A DNA stretch of 64,000 nt, from NCBI RefSeq assembly GCF_900107605.1, contig NZ_FNQJ01000009.1:62001-126000 (forward strand), read 5' to 3'. Shown here one piece after another: positions 52,160 through 60,898 of this stretch. The translations under genes and the position numbers were made by a program. This DNA comes from Acidovorax soli (lineage in GTDB: Bacteria > Pseudomonadota > Gammaproteobacteria > Burkholderiales > Burkholderiaceae_C). Positions within the stretch are counted from its first letter, which is position 1. Every line of letters starts with the position of its first letter. The notes below the pieces were generated by a model, which did not search any database, was not told where the DNA came from, and saw only the letters and a program-made list of their open reading frames with translations.

Positions 52160-52516
52160 TCAGTCGGCGGATCCGTCGGCGCCGTTGCCGTCGCTGGTGG
52201 CGCCGCCCTCGCCTTCTTCACCCGCCGGCGCAGGACGGGCCTGGCGATGCCCGCCCTTGGCCAGGATTTCGACATAAAACTGCGTCCCGCCTTCGCGGAC
52301 CACGCCGTCAATCAGGCCGATCAAGGCGGAAAGATGGGCGACTGCGGCGTTTTCGGCGGTGCTGCCGAACTTGCAGTCAAAGTCCCAGAAGTCCGCGCCG
52401 GCAGGCACGGGGCGGCCGCGCTCACGCTTGATGTACTTGCGGATTTCATGCTTGATGGCATCCAGGACGCGGTCGCTGTTCTTGCCTTCGATGTGGAGCT
52501 GGAAAGTTTTCTTCAT
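52160..52516 (-). CDS. conserved small protein, DUF6172-like
   Basis: 118 residues. The core (MKKTFQLHIEGKNSDRVLDAIKHEIRKYIKRER, then PAGADFWDFDCKFGSTAENAAVAHLSALIGLID) matches a small uncharacterised family I recall as DUF6172 in proteobacteria. The acidic, Gly-rich C-terminal tail is low complexity. No function is known. ATG at 52516 starts the conserved part. It converges with rhlE with 10 bp between stops. Confidence 0.65.
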   Translation of the reverse strand: MKKTFQLHIEGKNSDRVLDAIKHEIRKYIKRERGRPVPAGADFWDFDCKFGSTAENAAVAHLSALIGLIDGVVREGGTQFYVEILAKGGHRQARPAPAGEEGEGGATSDGNGADGSAD

Positions 52517-52609
52517 GGGCGATCGTACCGCCTGCGGCAACTGCCTCACCCCGGCCAGGGGCAAATCGACGCCGGCACAGGTGCCGCAGCGCCGCGCCCC
52601 ACGAACCGG

Positions 52610-53605
52610 TTAGCGCCCGTCCAGCGGGTAGGCCGGGTCGTTGTATCCCGGCGTGGACGGATGGCCCGGCGCCACCAGCGAATTCACCAGCGCCTCGTCT
52701 TCCGGGGTCAGGGTGTAGCCGAGCGCGGGCGCGTAATCCTGCCACTGCGCCAGCGTGCGGGGCCCGGCAATCACCGAGCTCACCGCCGGATGGGCCAGCA
52801 CCCAGGCCGTGGCAAATTGCGCCAGCGTCACGCCCCGCGCCTGCACATGCTGCTGCAGGGTCTGGGCGATCTGCAGCGACTCTTCGCGCCATTCGGTCTG
52901 CGCGATGCGCCTGTCACCCCGTGCCGCACGCGAACCCTCCACCGGCGGCTGGCCGGGCAGGTATTTGCCCGTGAGTACGCCGCGCGCCACCGGGCTGTAG
53001 GGCGTGACGCCCAGGCCGTGGTAGGCGCAGGCCGGCAACACCTCCACCTCGGGCATGCGGTTGAGCAGGTTGTAGTAAGGCTGGCACACCACGGGGCCGG
53101 GCATGCCCATCTGCCGGGCCAGGTGCACCAGTTCCGTGATGCGCCAGCCCCGGAAATTGGAAACGCCCCAGTAGCGGATCTTGCCCGCGCGCAGCAGGGC
53201 GTCGAGCGCCCACAGCGGCTCCTCCAGGTTCATGCCGTTGTAGTCGCGGTGCAGGTAAAGAATGTCCACATGGTCGGTCTGCAACCGTCCCAGGCTGGCT
53301 TCGACCTCGCGCAGCATCCAGCTGCGCGAGTAGTGCACCTCGTTCACGCGGACTGACATGGGGTTGCCCAGCTTGGTGGCCAGCACCCAGTCGTGGCGCT
53401 GGCCACGCAGCAGCCCACCCAGCATGGATTCGGAGGCACCCTTGGTGTACACGTCGGCCGTGTCGATGTAGTTGACGCCCTGGGCATGGGCATCGGACAC
53501 GATGGCGGCAGCTTCCTCACGGGAAGTCTGGTCGCCAAACATCATGGTGCCCAGGCACAGACGGGAGACCTGGAGATTGCTTTTGCCAAGGTTGCGGTAT
53601 TGCAT
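52610..53605 (-). CDS. aldo/keto reductase
   Basis: 331 residues, TIM-barrel AKR. The catalytic tetrad is visible: Asp and Tyr in YIDTADVY, Lys in LATKLG, and His in YLHRDYN. The NADPH-binding loop near the end includes SSVIAGPRTLAQ. It resembles the YajO/tas branch acting on sugars and other aldehydes. Substrate is unknown. ATG at 53605 (MQYRNLGKSNLQVS) is the standard AKR start; upstream codons to 53671 are not conserved. Confidence 0.9.
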   Translation of the reverse strand: MQYRNLGKSNLQVSRLCLGTMMFGDQTSREEAAAIVSDAHAQGVNYIDTADVYTKGASESMLGGLLRGQRHDWVLATKLGNPMSVRVNEVHYSRSWMLREVEASLGRLQTDHVDILYLHRDYNGMNLEEPLWALDALLRAGKIRYWGVSNFRGWRITELVHLARQMGMPGPVVCQPYYNLLNRMPEVEVLPACAYHGLGVTPYSPVARGVLTGKYLPGQPPVEGSRAARGDRRIAQTEWREESLQIAQTLQQHVQARGVTLAQFATAWVLAHPAVSSVIAGPRTLAQWQDYAPALGYTLTPEDEALVNSLVAPGHPSTPGYNDPAYPLDGR

Positions 53606-53710
53606 GGAACAGACCTGAAGAACGGGAACAGCGGAGAACACCGGCCCGGCACCCCATGTGCAGCCCGGCACCGCATGGTACTGTGGTGATCGCCTCTGCA
53701 GCGCCTGCCG

Positions 53711-53857
53711 TTAAAGCCGTGCCGCCTGGTCAATGGCGCGCTTGGCATCCAGCTCGCCGGCCTCCAGCGTGCCGCCCATCCGATGCGCGGTGAAGCCGAG
53801 ACCCAGCGGCGCCAGCAGGTGCGGGTACGGCGCCGGAGTGGCAGCAGAGGACGACAT
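53711..53857 (-). pseudogene. probable fadH (2,4-dienoyl-CoA reductase) remnant with a large internal deletion
   Basis: A 48-residue frame. Its first part, YPHLLAPLGLGFT, matches the extreme N-terminus of NADPH 2,4-dienoyl-CoA reductase (YPHLFAPLDLGFT type). Its last part, GELDAKRAIDQAARL, matches the extreme C-terminus (ELDA(K/R)RAI-x-Q). The ~620 residues between, including the FMN and FAD domains and the [Fe-S] cysteines, are gone. The frame is kept, and start and stop survive. It lies 15 bp after slyX. The match is from memory, so a short unrelated gene remains possible. Confidence 0.55.
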
Positions 53858-53872
53858 GGGGAGTTCTGGCGC

Positions 53873-54100
53873 TCAGTAATGCGGCGGCAGCTCGTCGCGC
53901 AGGTTGCGCGGGCCGTTGGAGCCGCCCTCGGGCGCCTGCTGGCGCAGGGCGATGATCTCATGCGTGAGCCGGTCGATCAGTTGCTGCTGCTGGTAGATGG
54001 TCATGTTCAGCTGGTCCAGCAAGTCTTCGGTAAAGCTGGCCTTGACCTCCAGGTTTTCCAGGCGCTGGAGGATGTTGCCGAGGTTGTTGGTATCTGGCAT
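53873..54100 (-). CDS. slyX: SlyX-family protein
   Basis: 75 residues, almost wholly a coiled coil: LENLEVKASFTEDLLDQLNMTIYQQQQLIDRLTHEIIALRQQ, with the family's basic/Pro-rich end (GPRNLRDELPPHY). SlyX is a small conserved protein of unknown function. ATG at 54100 (MPDTNN) is chosen over the longer frame to 54115. It lies 11 bp downstream of the aminotransferase gene. Confidence 0.88.
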   Translation of the reverse strand: MPDTNNLGNILQRLENLEVKASFTEDLLDQLNMTIYQQQQLIDRLTHEIIALRQQAPEGGSNGPRNLRDELPPHY

Positions 54101-54111
54101 GGATGGACAGG

Positions 54112-55302
54112 TCACACTGCCTGGGCCAGGCGCGCCACACCTTCGCGGATCTTGTCCGCATCGGCCGTGGCGAACGACAGGCGGAAGGTGGCGTGGTCGG
54201 GGTTGGCGCAGAAGAACGGCGTGCCGGGCACAAAGGCCACGCCCTTGTCGATGGCACGCTTGGCCAGCACATTGCCGTCAACCACCTTGCCGCCCGCACC
54301 GGTGAGGCGCGCCCACACAAACAGTCCGCCCTGGGGCTGCACGAACTCGATGGCATCGCCCAGGTCGTTCCGCAGCGCGTTGCCCATGGCCTGGGCGCGC
54401 TCGGCGTACACCTTGCGCACATGGGCCAGCGTGCCGGGCATGCGGCCGGCCTTGAGGTATTGCGCGGCCGTGGCCTGGGCAAAGGTGCTGGTGTGCGCAT
54501 CGCTGAACTGCTTGCACATGGTGGCCTTGGCCAGCAGCTCGGCCGGGGCAATCATCCAGCCCACGCGCAGGCCGGGCGAGAGCACCTTGCTCAAGCTGCC
54601 GCAATGCACCAGCAGCTCGCGGCTGCCGGGCACAGTGGCCGACAGGTTGAGCAGGCTGGGGGGAGGCGCGTCGCCAAAGTACAGGTCGCCGTAGGGGTCG
54701 TCCTCGACGATCAGCGTGTTGTGCTTGACGGCCATCTCCAGCACGGCCTTGCGGCGTTCCAGGCTCAGCATGGCGCCGCTGGGGTTGCCGAAGGTGGGAA
54801 TCAGGTAAACGAACTTGGGTTGGTGCTCGGCGATGAGCTTTTCCAGCTCATCGGTCTTCACGCCGTTGCCATCGATGGGCGCGCTGATGAGTTCAGCGCC
54901 GTACAGGCGGAAGCACTGGATGGTGGCCAGAAAGGTCGGGCCTTCCACAATCACCTTGTCGCCGGGGCTGATGAGCGTCTTGCCCAGCAGGTCCAGGGCC
55001 TGCTGGCTGCCGGTGGTGACGATCAGGTTGTCGGCCGCCACATCCTTGGCACCCTTGCTGGCCATGAAGGCGGCCAGCTGCTCGCGCAGCGGGTTGTAGC
55101 CCTCGGTGGCGCCATATTGCAGCGCGGCGCCGGGCTCTTCGGCCAGGGCGGCATTGCTGGCGGCGCGGATGCCGTCCACGTCGAACATGGCGCTGTCGGG
55201 GAAGCCGCCCGCAAAGCTGATGATGCCGGGCTTGCCCAGCAGCTTGAAGAGTTCGCGGATGGCGGAGGTTTCTACATTGTTCAGGCGGTCGGCAAATTGC
55301 AT
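54112..55302 (-). CDS. PLP-dependent aminotransferase (class I/II, 2-aminoadipate/LysN-like)
   Basis: 396 residues. The fold-type I motifs are present: SFAGGFPD near the N-terminus, TTGSQQALDLLGK, PTFGNPSGAML, EDDPYGDLYF (PLP Asp and Tyr) and the Schiff-base Lys in CGSLSKVLSPGLRVGW. The lineage is the MocR/LysN/aromatic-aminotransferase group without a DNA-binding domain. Substrate is uncertain (aromatic, branched or 2-aminoadipate). ATG at 55302 (MQFADRLNNVETSAIREL); the longer frame to 55947 is antisense to nth. Confidence 0.9.
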   Translation of the reverse strand: MQFADRLNNVETSAIRELFKLLGKPGIISFAGGFPDSAMFDVDGIRAASNAALAEEPGAALQYGATEGYNPLREQLAAFMASKGAKDVAADNLIVTTGSQQALDLLGKTLISPGDKVIVEGPTFLATIQCFRLYGAELISAPIDGNGVKTDELEKLIAEHQPKFVYLIPTFGNPSGAMLSLERRKAVLEMAVKHNTLIVEDDPYGDLYFGDAPPPSLLNLSATVPGSRELLVHCGSLSKVLSPGLRVGWMIAPAELLAKATMCKQFSDAHTSTFAQATAAQYLKAGRMPGTLAHVRKVYAERAQAMGNALRNDLGDAIEFVQPQGGLFVWARLTGAGGKVVDGNVLAKRAIDKGVAFVPGTPFFCANPDHATFRLSFATADADKIREGVARLAQAV

Positions 55303-55416
55303 GGCTTGGATTTCAGGTGGGCAGGAGATCGCACATTGTCGCCAATCGGCATGCAGATTTCCGGCCCACGGGCATCCACGGGCCGCTGCGGACACGCAGC
55401 CCCTACACTGCCCGCC

Positions 55417-56055
55417 ATGAAAACCGCGCAGATCGAACCTTTTTTTGCCACCCTGAAAGCAGCCAACCCGCTGCCCAACACCGAGCTCGAATACACCACC
55501 GTGTTCGAGCTGCTGGCCGCCGTGCTGCTGTCGGCCCAGGCCACCGACGTGGGCGTGAACAAGGCCACACGCAAGCTGTTCCCCGTGGCGGGCACGCCGC
55601 AGGCCATCCTGGACCTGGGGCTGGACGGGCTGGAGGGCTACATCAAGACGATTGGCCTGTACAAGAGCAAGGCGCGCCACCTGATGGAAACCTGCCGCAT
55701 CCTGGTCGAGCAGCACGCTGGCGTGGTGCCGCGCACGCGCGAAGCGCTCGAAGCCCTGCCCGGCGTGGGCCGCAAGACGGCGAATGTGGTGCTCAACGTG
55801 GCTTTCGGCCAGCCCACCATGGCGGTGGATACACACATCTTTCGCGTGAGCAACCGCACCGGCCTGGCGCCCGGCAAGAACCCGCTGGCGGTGGAGTTGC
55901 AGCTGATGAAGCGGGTGCCCGCCGCCTACGCCGTGGATTCGCACCACTGGCTGATCCTGCTGGGCCGCTACGTGTGCCAGGCACGCAAGCCGCGCTGCTG
56001 GGAATGCCGGGTGGCGCCCTACTGCGATTTTCAGCCCAAGACGAACACGCCCTGA
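55417..56055 (+). CDS. nth: endonuclease III
   Basis: 212 residues. The HhH-GPD motif LPGVGRKTANVVLN contains the catalytic Lys, with the general-base Asp in AVDTHIFRVSNRTG. The C-terminal [4Fe-4S] loop has C-x6-C-x2-C-x5-C (CQARKPRCWECRVAPYC). It removes oxidised pyrimidines and nicks AP sites. It is divergent from the aminotransferase with 114 bp between. ATG at 55417. Confidence 0.96.
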   Translation: MKTAQIEPFFATLKAANPLPNTELEYTTVFELLAAVLLSAQATDVGVNKATRKLFPVAGTPQAILDLGLDGLEGYIKTIGLYKSKARHLMETCRILVEQHAGVVPRTREALEALPGVGRKTANVVLNVAFGQPTMAVDTHIFRVSNRTGLAPGKNPLAVELQLMKRVPAAYAVDSHHWLILLGRYVCQARKPRCWECRVAPYCDFQPKTNTP

Positions 56056-56128
56056 CCGGCGGACGGCGCCACGGGCTCACAACGCGCCTGCAGCAGCGCC
56101 GTTCGCAGCGCCTCGCGCATGAGCACAA

Positions 56129-56178
56129 TTGCTATCACTTATAGAGCATTTTGTGTTTTTCCATCAGCGCCATCGGTC
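56129..56178 (+). repeat. dispersed repeat, copy 12 (degenerate)
   Basis: TTGCTATCACTTATAGAGC, ATTTTGTGTTTTTCCATCAG, CGCCATCGG keep the frame but not the dyad. It lies between nth and the LysR gene, overlapping neither called gene. Confidence 0.45.
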
Positions 56179-56182
56179 TTCT

Positions 56183-57085
56183 TCATTCCAATATCCGCCC
56201 CACACCGGGCAGCCGATGCCGTGGCCGCAGCAAGGCCGCAAACTCCACGGCAGCCCGGCTGCGCGAGGCGCCACGCCGCCACAGGATGCCGGCGTGGCGC
56301 ACCATCTGCGGCGAATGCAGCGGGATGGCCTGCATGTCCGGCGCCTGGCGTGCGGCACGCTCGGGCACGATGCAGGCCAGCTCGCCCCAGCGGCACACGT
56401 CGATCAGGCCCTCCACCGACTCCATCTCCACCCGCACCCAGGGTTGCACGCCGGCCTCGCGCAGGCTGTCGTCGATCAGGCGGCGCGTGGCAAAGGCGCG
56501 CGGCAGCATGGCCAGCGACACCCCGGCCAGGGCCTTGACGGCCAGGGTGCGGCGGCGCGCCAGCGGGTGGGCGCGATTCACCACCAGCTGCATGCGCTCC
56601 TCGAACAGGGGCTCGGTCTCGATCTCCTCACGCTGCGTGGGGTGAAAGGCGATGCCTACATCCAGCAGGCCCGCGACCAGTTGCTCCTCGATGGGCCCGG
56701 CGCGCAGGTCGCGCACCACGATGTTCACCTTGGGATAGGCCATGCTGAAGGCCGCCACCGTGGCCGGCACCAGGGTGTGCAGGAAGGTGGGAATGACACC
56801 CACGGTGAGCATGCCCGCCTGCAGCCCCGTCATGTCGGCCAGCGCCATGCGCCCGGCCTCGATTTCCTGCAGCGCGCGGGCGGCATGCACCCTGAAAGCC
56901 GCACCCGCCTGCGACAACCGCAAGCCCCGGCCCAGCCGGTCAAAGAGCTGTATCTCCAGTTCCTGCTCCAGCTGGCGCAGCCCGTGCGACAAGGTGGACT
57001 GCGTGACAAACAGGTTCTGCGCCGACTGTGTGAGATGCTCGGTCTGGGCGATGTCGAGAAAGTAGCGCAGTTGCCGGATTTCCAT
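56183..57085 (-). CDS. catR: LysR-type regulator of the cat operon (CatR/CbnR-like)
   Basis: 300 residues. The winged HTH EIRQLRYFLDIAQTEHLTQSAQNLFVTQSTLSHGLRQLEQEL is followed by an effector-binding domain. It is divergent from catB with 154 bp between, which holds a palindrome of LysR type. LysR regulators next to catB usually answer to cis,cis-muconate. The sequence alone is also compatible with CynR- or CbnR-like members. ATG at 57085 (MEIRQLRYF). Confidence 0.85.
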   Translation of the reverse strand: MEIRQLRYFLDIAQTEHLTQSAQNLFVTQSTLSHGLRQLEQELEIQLFDRLGRGLRLSQAGAAFRVHAARALQEIEAGRMALADMTGLQAGMLTVGVIPTFLHTLVPATVAAFSMAYPKVNIVVRDLRAGPIEEQLVAGLLDVGIAFHPTQREEIETEPLFEERMQLVVNRAHPLARRRTLAVKALAGVSLAMLPRAFATRRLIDDSLREAGVQPWVRVEMESVEGLIDVCRWGELACIVPERAARQAPDMQAIPLHSPQMVRHAGILWRRGASRSRAAVEFAALLRPRHRLPGVGRILE

Positions 57086-57102
57086 CAAGACACCCCCCAT
57101 TC

Positions 57103-57125
57103 ATTCGTTCGATTCAGTCGAATGA
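57103..57125. promoter_or_regulatory. LysR-type palindrome between catR and catB
   Basis: CATTCG and CGAATG arms separated by 11 bases; the inner part also has TTCGA/TCGAA arms with a 5-base spacer. It lies 18 bp upstream of the catR start, the position of an autoregulatory recognition site. Confidence 0.6.
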
Positions 57126-57239
57126 TAAGTCGCAAATAAATCATTGGAACGTCATAGGAATTAAACCTAACCTTGCATTTTTTTGGTCCACCGGTGGGCC
57201 AGCGTCATTTCCTGGTCCATCCAAAAAAGGTACACAGCG

Positions 57240-58424
57240 ATGCACAGCCGTTTCACCATCGAACGCATGCAGGCACGGATTCTGGACATTCCCACGATCC
57301 GCCCGCACAAGCTCTCGTTTGGCTCCATCAGCCGCCAGAGTCCGGTCATTGTTCAGGTCTGGCTCCAGGATGGCGCCACGGGCTTTGGCGAGGCCGCCAC
57401 CATCGGCGGCCCATCATGGAACGAAGAGTCGCCCGAAAGCATCCTGCACGCCATCGACCACTACCTGGCCCCCGCCCTCGTCGGCCAGGATGCGGGCGGT
57501 TTTGAAGCCGCCCTGGCGCGCATGGACAAGGCCTGCAAGGGCAATGCGTTTGCCAAGAGCGCGGTGGAGATGGCGCTGATCGACGCCGCGGCCCGCACGC
57601 TGGGTCTGCCCGCCTGGCAGCTGCTGGGTGGCAAGGTGCACCAGAGCCTGCCCCTGGCCTGGACGCTGGCCAGCGGCAACGTGGAGCGTGACCTGCAGGA
57701 AGCCCATCTGCGCCTGGAACAAAAGCGCCACCACATCTTCAAGATGAAGATCGGCGCCCGCGCGCCGCAGGACGACGTGGCCCATGTGTCGCAGATCGCG
57801 CGCGGCCTGCAGGGCAAGGCCACGCTCACCGTGGACGTGAACCAGGCCTGGGACGGCAACACCGCGCGCCGCTACCTGCCGCAGCTGGTCGAGGCCGGCG
57901 TGACGCTGATCGAACAGCCCGTGGCGCAGTGGAACGTGGAGGTGCTCAAGAACCTCACTGCCACGCTCGATGGCGCCCTCATCATGGCCGACGAAACCGT
58001 GTGCACACCGCAGGACGCCATGATGCTGGCGCGTGAAAAAGCCAGCCATGTGTTTTCGCTCAAGGTCGCCAAGCATGGCGGCCTGATTCGCACACGCAAG
58101 GTGGCGGCCGTGGCCGAAGCGGCCGACATCGGCTGGTACGGCGGCACCATGCTGGAGACATCGCTGGGCAGCGCCGCATCGGCCCATGTGTTTGCCACGC
58201 TGGGCAAACAGCACCACGGCTGCGAGCTGTTCGGCCCCCAATTGCTGGTGGACGACATCGTCGAACGCCAGATGCCCATCGTCGATTTCGAGCTGCAGCT
58301 GCCCGATGGCCCCGGCTTTGGCGTCGAGGTTTCGCTGGCCCAGATCGAGCGCTTCGACCGCGCCCGCCAGGGTCTTACCGCCGTGCATGTCGATATGGCC
58401 GCACACACCCCCACCCCCGCTTAA
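57240..58424 (+). CDS. catB: muconate cycloisomerase
   Basis: 394 residues, enolase superfamily. Catalytic Lys pair in FKMKIGARAP, metal ligands Asp (VDVNQAWD), Glu (IEQPV) and Asp (MADETV), second Lys in SLKVAKHGG, and the C-terminal GGTMLETSLGSAA. It converts cis,cis-muconate to muconolactone. ATG at 57240 follows an AAAAAAGG ribosome site. It is the first gene of the catB-catC-bug-catA operon; catC starts 11 bp later. Confidence 0.94.
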   Translation: MHSRFTIERMQARILDIPTIRPHKLSFGSISRQSPVIVQVWLQDGATGFGEAATIGGPSWNEESPESILHAIDHYLAPALVGQDAGGFEAALARMDKACKGNAFAKSAVEMALIDAAARTLGLPAWQLLGGKVHQSLPLAWTLASGNVERDLQEAHLRLEQKRHHIFKMKIGARAPQDDVAHVSQIARGLQGKATLTVDVNQAWDGNTARRYLPQLVEAGVTLIEQPVAQWNVEVLKNLTATLDGALIMADETVCTPQDAMMLAREKASHVFSLKVAKHGGLIRTRKVAAVAEAADIGWYGGTMLETSLGSAASAHVFATLGKQHHGCELFGPQLLVDDIVERQMPIVDFELQLPDGPGFGVEVSLAQIERFDRARQGLTAVHVDMAAHTPTPA

Positions 58425-58435
58425 GGAGAACACCG

Positions 58436-58711
58436 ATGCTGTTTCTGGTACGTATGGATGTGAACATTCCGCGCGACTTGCCCGTGGAAGAAGCCAACGA
58501 GATCAAGGCCCGCGAAAAGGCCTATTCGCAAGACCTGCAGCGCGACGGCCGCTGGAAGAGCATCTGGCGCGTGGTGGGCGAATACGCCAACTACAGCATC
58601 TTCGATGTGGCGTCCAACGACGAACTGCACCAACTGCTGCAAGGGCTGCCGCTGTTCCCGTTCATGAAGATCTCCGTCACCCCCTTGGCGCAGCACCCCT
58701 CGGCCATCTGA
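58436..58711 (+). CDS. catC: muconolactone delta-isomerase
   Basis: 91 residues, the normal CatC size. MLFLVRMDVNIPRDLPVEEANEIKAREKAYSQ and the central GRWKSIWRVVGEYANYSIFDVASNDELHQLL are typical. It turns muconolactone into 3-oxoadipate enol-lactone. It has a strong AAGGAGA ribosome site shared with the end of catB. The next enzyme, CatD, is not encoded in this window. Confidence 0.96.
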   Translation: MLFLVRMDVNIPRDLPVEEANEIKAREKAYSQDLQRDGRWKSIWRVVGEYANYSIFDVASNDELHQLLQGLPLFPFMKISVTPLAQHPSAI

Positions 58712-58742
58712 GCCTTCGCAATCCCATAAAGAGACACCCACC

Positions 58743-59729
58743 ATGATGAAACGACAGACGCTGGCACTGCTGGCCTCCGGTCTGGCCCTTGCCGCCTTGC
58801 CCGCTGCGCACGCCCAGGCCCCCGCGGCCAACTGGCCCGCCAAGCCCATCCGCTGGGTGGTGCCCTTCCCGCCCGGCGGCGCCATGGACGCCATCGCCCG
58901 CACGCTGGGCGAGAAGGCCGGCAAGACGCTGGGCCAGCCCTTCGTCATCGAGAACAAGCCCGGCGCGGGCGGCAACATTGGTGCCGACTACGTGGCCAAG
59001 CAGCCCGGCGACGGCTACACCATGATGATCACCTCGATCGGGATGGCCACCAACAAGCCGCTGTACGGCAAGCTCAGCTACGACCCGATCAAGGACTTCG
59101 CCCCCGTGAGCCTGCTGGCCGTGGTGCCCAACGTGCTGGTCACCAACGCCACCCAGCCCGACGTGAAGAGCGTCAAGGACGTGATCGCCGCCGCGCACAA
59201 GGCACCCGGCAAACTCACCTACGCCTCGGCTGGCAACGGCACCTCCATCCACCTGGCGGGCGAGGTGTTCACCTCGCTGGCGCAGATCGAGATGCTGCAC
59301 ATCCCCTACAAGGGCAGCGGCCCCGCCGTGTCCGACCTGCTGGGCGGGCAGGTCAACTACATGTTCGACAGCATCACCTCGGCACGCCCGCACATCCAGT
59401 CGGGCAAGCTGCGCGCCCTGGGCGTGACCACGGCCAAGCGCTCCAGCACCCTGCCCGATGTGCCCACGCTGGCCGAGGCGGGCGTGCCCGGCTACGAAGT
59501 ATCGCCATGGTTTGCCGTGTTCATGCCTGCGTCCACGCCCAAGGCCATCGTCAGCAAGCTCAACGCAGCCCTGCTGGCCGCCATGAAGGACCCCGAGGTG
59601 GCCAAACGCTTTGAATCCATCGGCGCCGAGCCCGTGGGCTCCACGCCCGACGAACTGGCCAAGCACCTGACCCGTGAGTCCGATCGCTGGACCAAGCTGA
59701 TCACCGAGCGCGGCATCAAGCTCGACTGA
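58743..59729 (+). CDS. Bug-family substrate-binding protein inside the cat operon
   Basis: 328 residues. A Sec signal peptide (about 1-25, AHA/Q) precedes WPAKPIRWVVPFPPGGAMDAIAR, then YASAGNGTSIHLAGEVF, IPYKGSGPAVSDLLGGQVNYMFDS and LPDVPTLAEAGVPGYEVSPW. It lies 31 bp after catC and 44 bp before catA, all on one strand, so it is almost surely co-transcribed with catechol degradation. A role in capturing benzoate, catechol, muconate or a related acid is inference; no transporter membrane subunits are present. Confidence 0.92.
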   Translation: MMKRQTLALLASGLALAALPAAHAQAPAANWPAKPIRWVVPFPPGGAMDAIARTLGEKAGKTLGQPFVIENKPGAGGNIGADYVAKQPGDGYTMMITSIGMATNKPLYGKLSYDPIKDFAPVSLLAVVPNVLVTNATQPDVKSVKDVIAAAHKAPGKLTYASAGNGTSIHLAGEVFTSLAQIEMLHIPYKGSGPAVSDLLGGQVNYMFDSITSARPHIQSGKLRALGVTTAKRSSTLPDVPTLAEAGVPGYEVSPWFAVFMPASTPKAIVSKLNAALLAAMKDPEVAKRFESIGAEPVGSTPDELAKHLTRESDRWTKLITERGIKLD

Positions 59730-59773
59730 TTTCACCTGCCTTTATTCCACCCCATCCCACCGAGAAGACGTCC

Positions 59774-60694
59774 ATGTCCGAACTCACCCAAGCCCAGCTG
59801 CTGGAACTGGTCAACACCAGGAAGATCGCCCCCGGCAATGCACGCGTGCGCCAGCTCACCGAGCGCATCGTCACCGACCTGTTCAAGACCATCGACGAAC
59901 TGGATGTGACCCCCGACGAATTCTGGGCCGCGGCCGGCTGGCTCACGCGCCTGGGTGCCGCGGGCCAGACGGGCCTGATCACCGCAGGCCTTGGGTTTGA
60001 CCGCCTGATCGACATCCGCGCCGACGAAGCCGACGCCAAGGCCGGCCGCACAGGCGGCACGCCGCGCGCCATCGAAGGCCCGCTGTTTGTGGCCGGTGCC
60101 CCCATGTCCCAGGGCGAAGTGCGCCTGGACGAGGGCGAGCCCAAGGGCGAGGTGTTCGTGATGGAAGGCCAGGTGCTGGACCTGAACGGCCGGCCCGTGG
60201 CCCACGCCTCGGTGGACGTGTGGCATGCCAATGAGCAGGGCGGCTATTCGCACTTCTTCCCTGGCATGAAACCCTACGAACTGCGCCGCCGCATCGAGAC
60301 GGATGCCAAGGGCCAGTACCGCTTCCGCTCCTTCCTGCCGCCGGGTTATGCCATTCCCCCGAACAGCCCCACGTCCGAGCTGTTTGAGGCCCTGGGCCGC
60401 CATGGCAACCGTCCTGCGCACATCCACTTCCTGGTGGCAGCCCCCGGCATGCGCACACTGACCACGCAGGTCAACATTCCTGGCGACAGCTACATCGACG
60501 ACGACTTTGCCTTCGCCACGCGCGATGGCCTGATCGTGGGCCTGGAGAGGAACGTGGCACCCGCAGGCTACGAGTCGCTGGGCATCAGCGCGCCCTTCAC
60601 GCGCACCCAATTCAACTTCGTGATGCAGAACGCCGCCAGCGCCGACGAAGCCTTGCCGCTGACGCGCATGGAACGTGTGACCACCCCTGCCTGA
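59774..60694 (+). CDS. catA: catechol 1,2-dioxygenase
   Basis: 306 residues. It has an N-terminal dimerisation helix domain and the intradiol dioxygenase core. Fe(III) ligands are the Tyr in VWHANEQGGYSHF, the Tyr in FRSFLPPGYAIPP, and the two His in RPAHIHFLVAAPG. It opens catechol to cis,cis-muconate. It is the last gene of the operon, followed by a rho-independent terminator at 60718. ATG at 59774. Confidence 0.95.
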   Translation: MSELTQAQLLELVNTRKIAPGNARVRQLTERIVTDLFKTIDELDVTPDEFWAAAGWLTRLGAAGQTGLITAGLGFDRLIDIRADEADAKAGRTGGTPRAIEGPLFVAGAPMSQGEVRLDEGEPKGEVFVMEGQVLDLNGRPVAHASVDVWHANEQGGYSHFFPGMKPYELRRRIETDAKGQYRFRSFLPPGYAIPPNSPTSELFEALGRHGNRPAHIHFLVAAPGMRTLTTQVNIPGDSYIDDDFAFATRDGLIVGLERNVAPAGYESLGISAPFTRTQFNFVMQNAASADEALPLTRMERVTTPA

Positions 60695-60717
60695 ACGGTC
60701 CGGCGCCAGCACCCGGC

Positions 60718-60747
60718 AAGCCACCCGGTCCGTGGGTGGCTTTTTTT
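60718..60747 (+). terminator. rho-independent terminator of the cat operon
   Basis: Stem AAGCCACCC / GGGTGGCTT with a 7-base loop and a run of seven T. It lies 24 bp beyond the catA stop. Confidence 0.9.
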
Positions 60748-60898
60748 CGCCCTGCTTTTCCGCAGCCCGCACAGCCCCCCGGCAGCCGCACTGCGCACCG
60801 GCAGCCAGCCCACAAATTCACCCTGCCGGGAAACATGGTCTGGCTATACTGAAATAAACATTTTTTTACACCGCCACCCCATCGCCCCCTGCCGGAAG

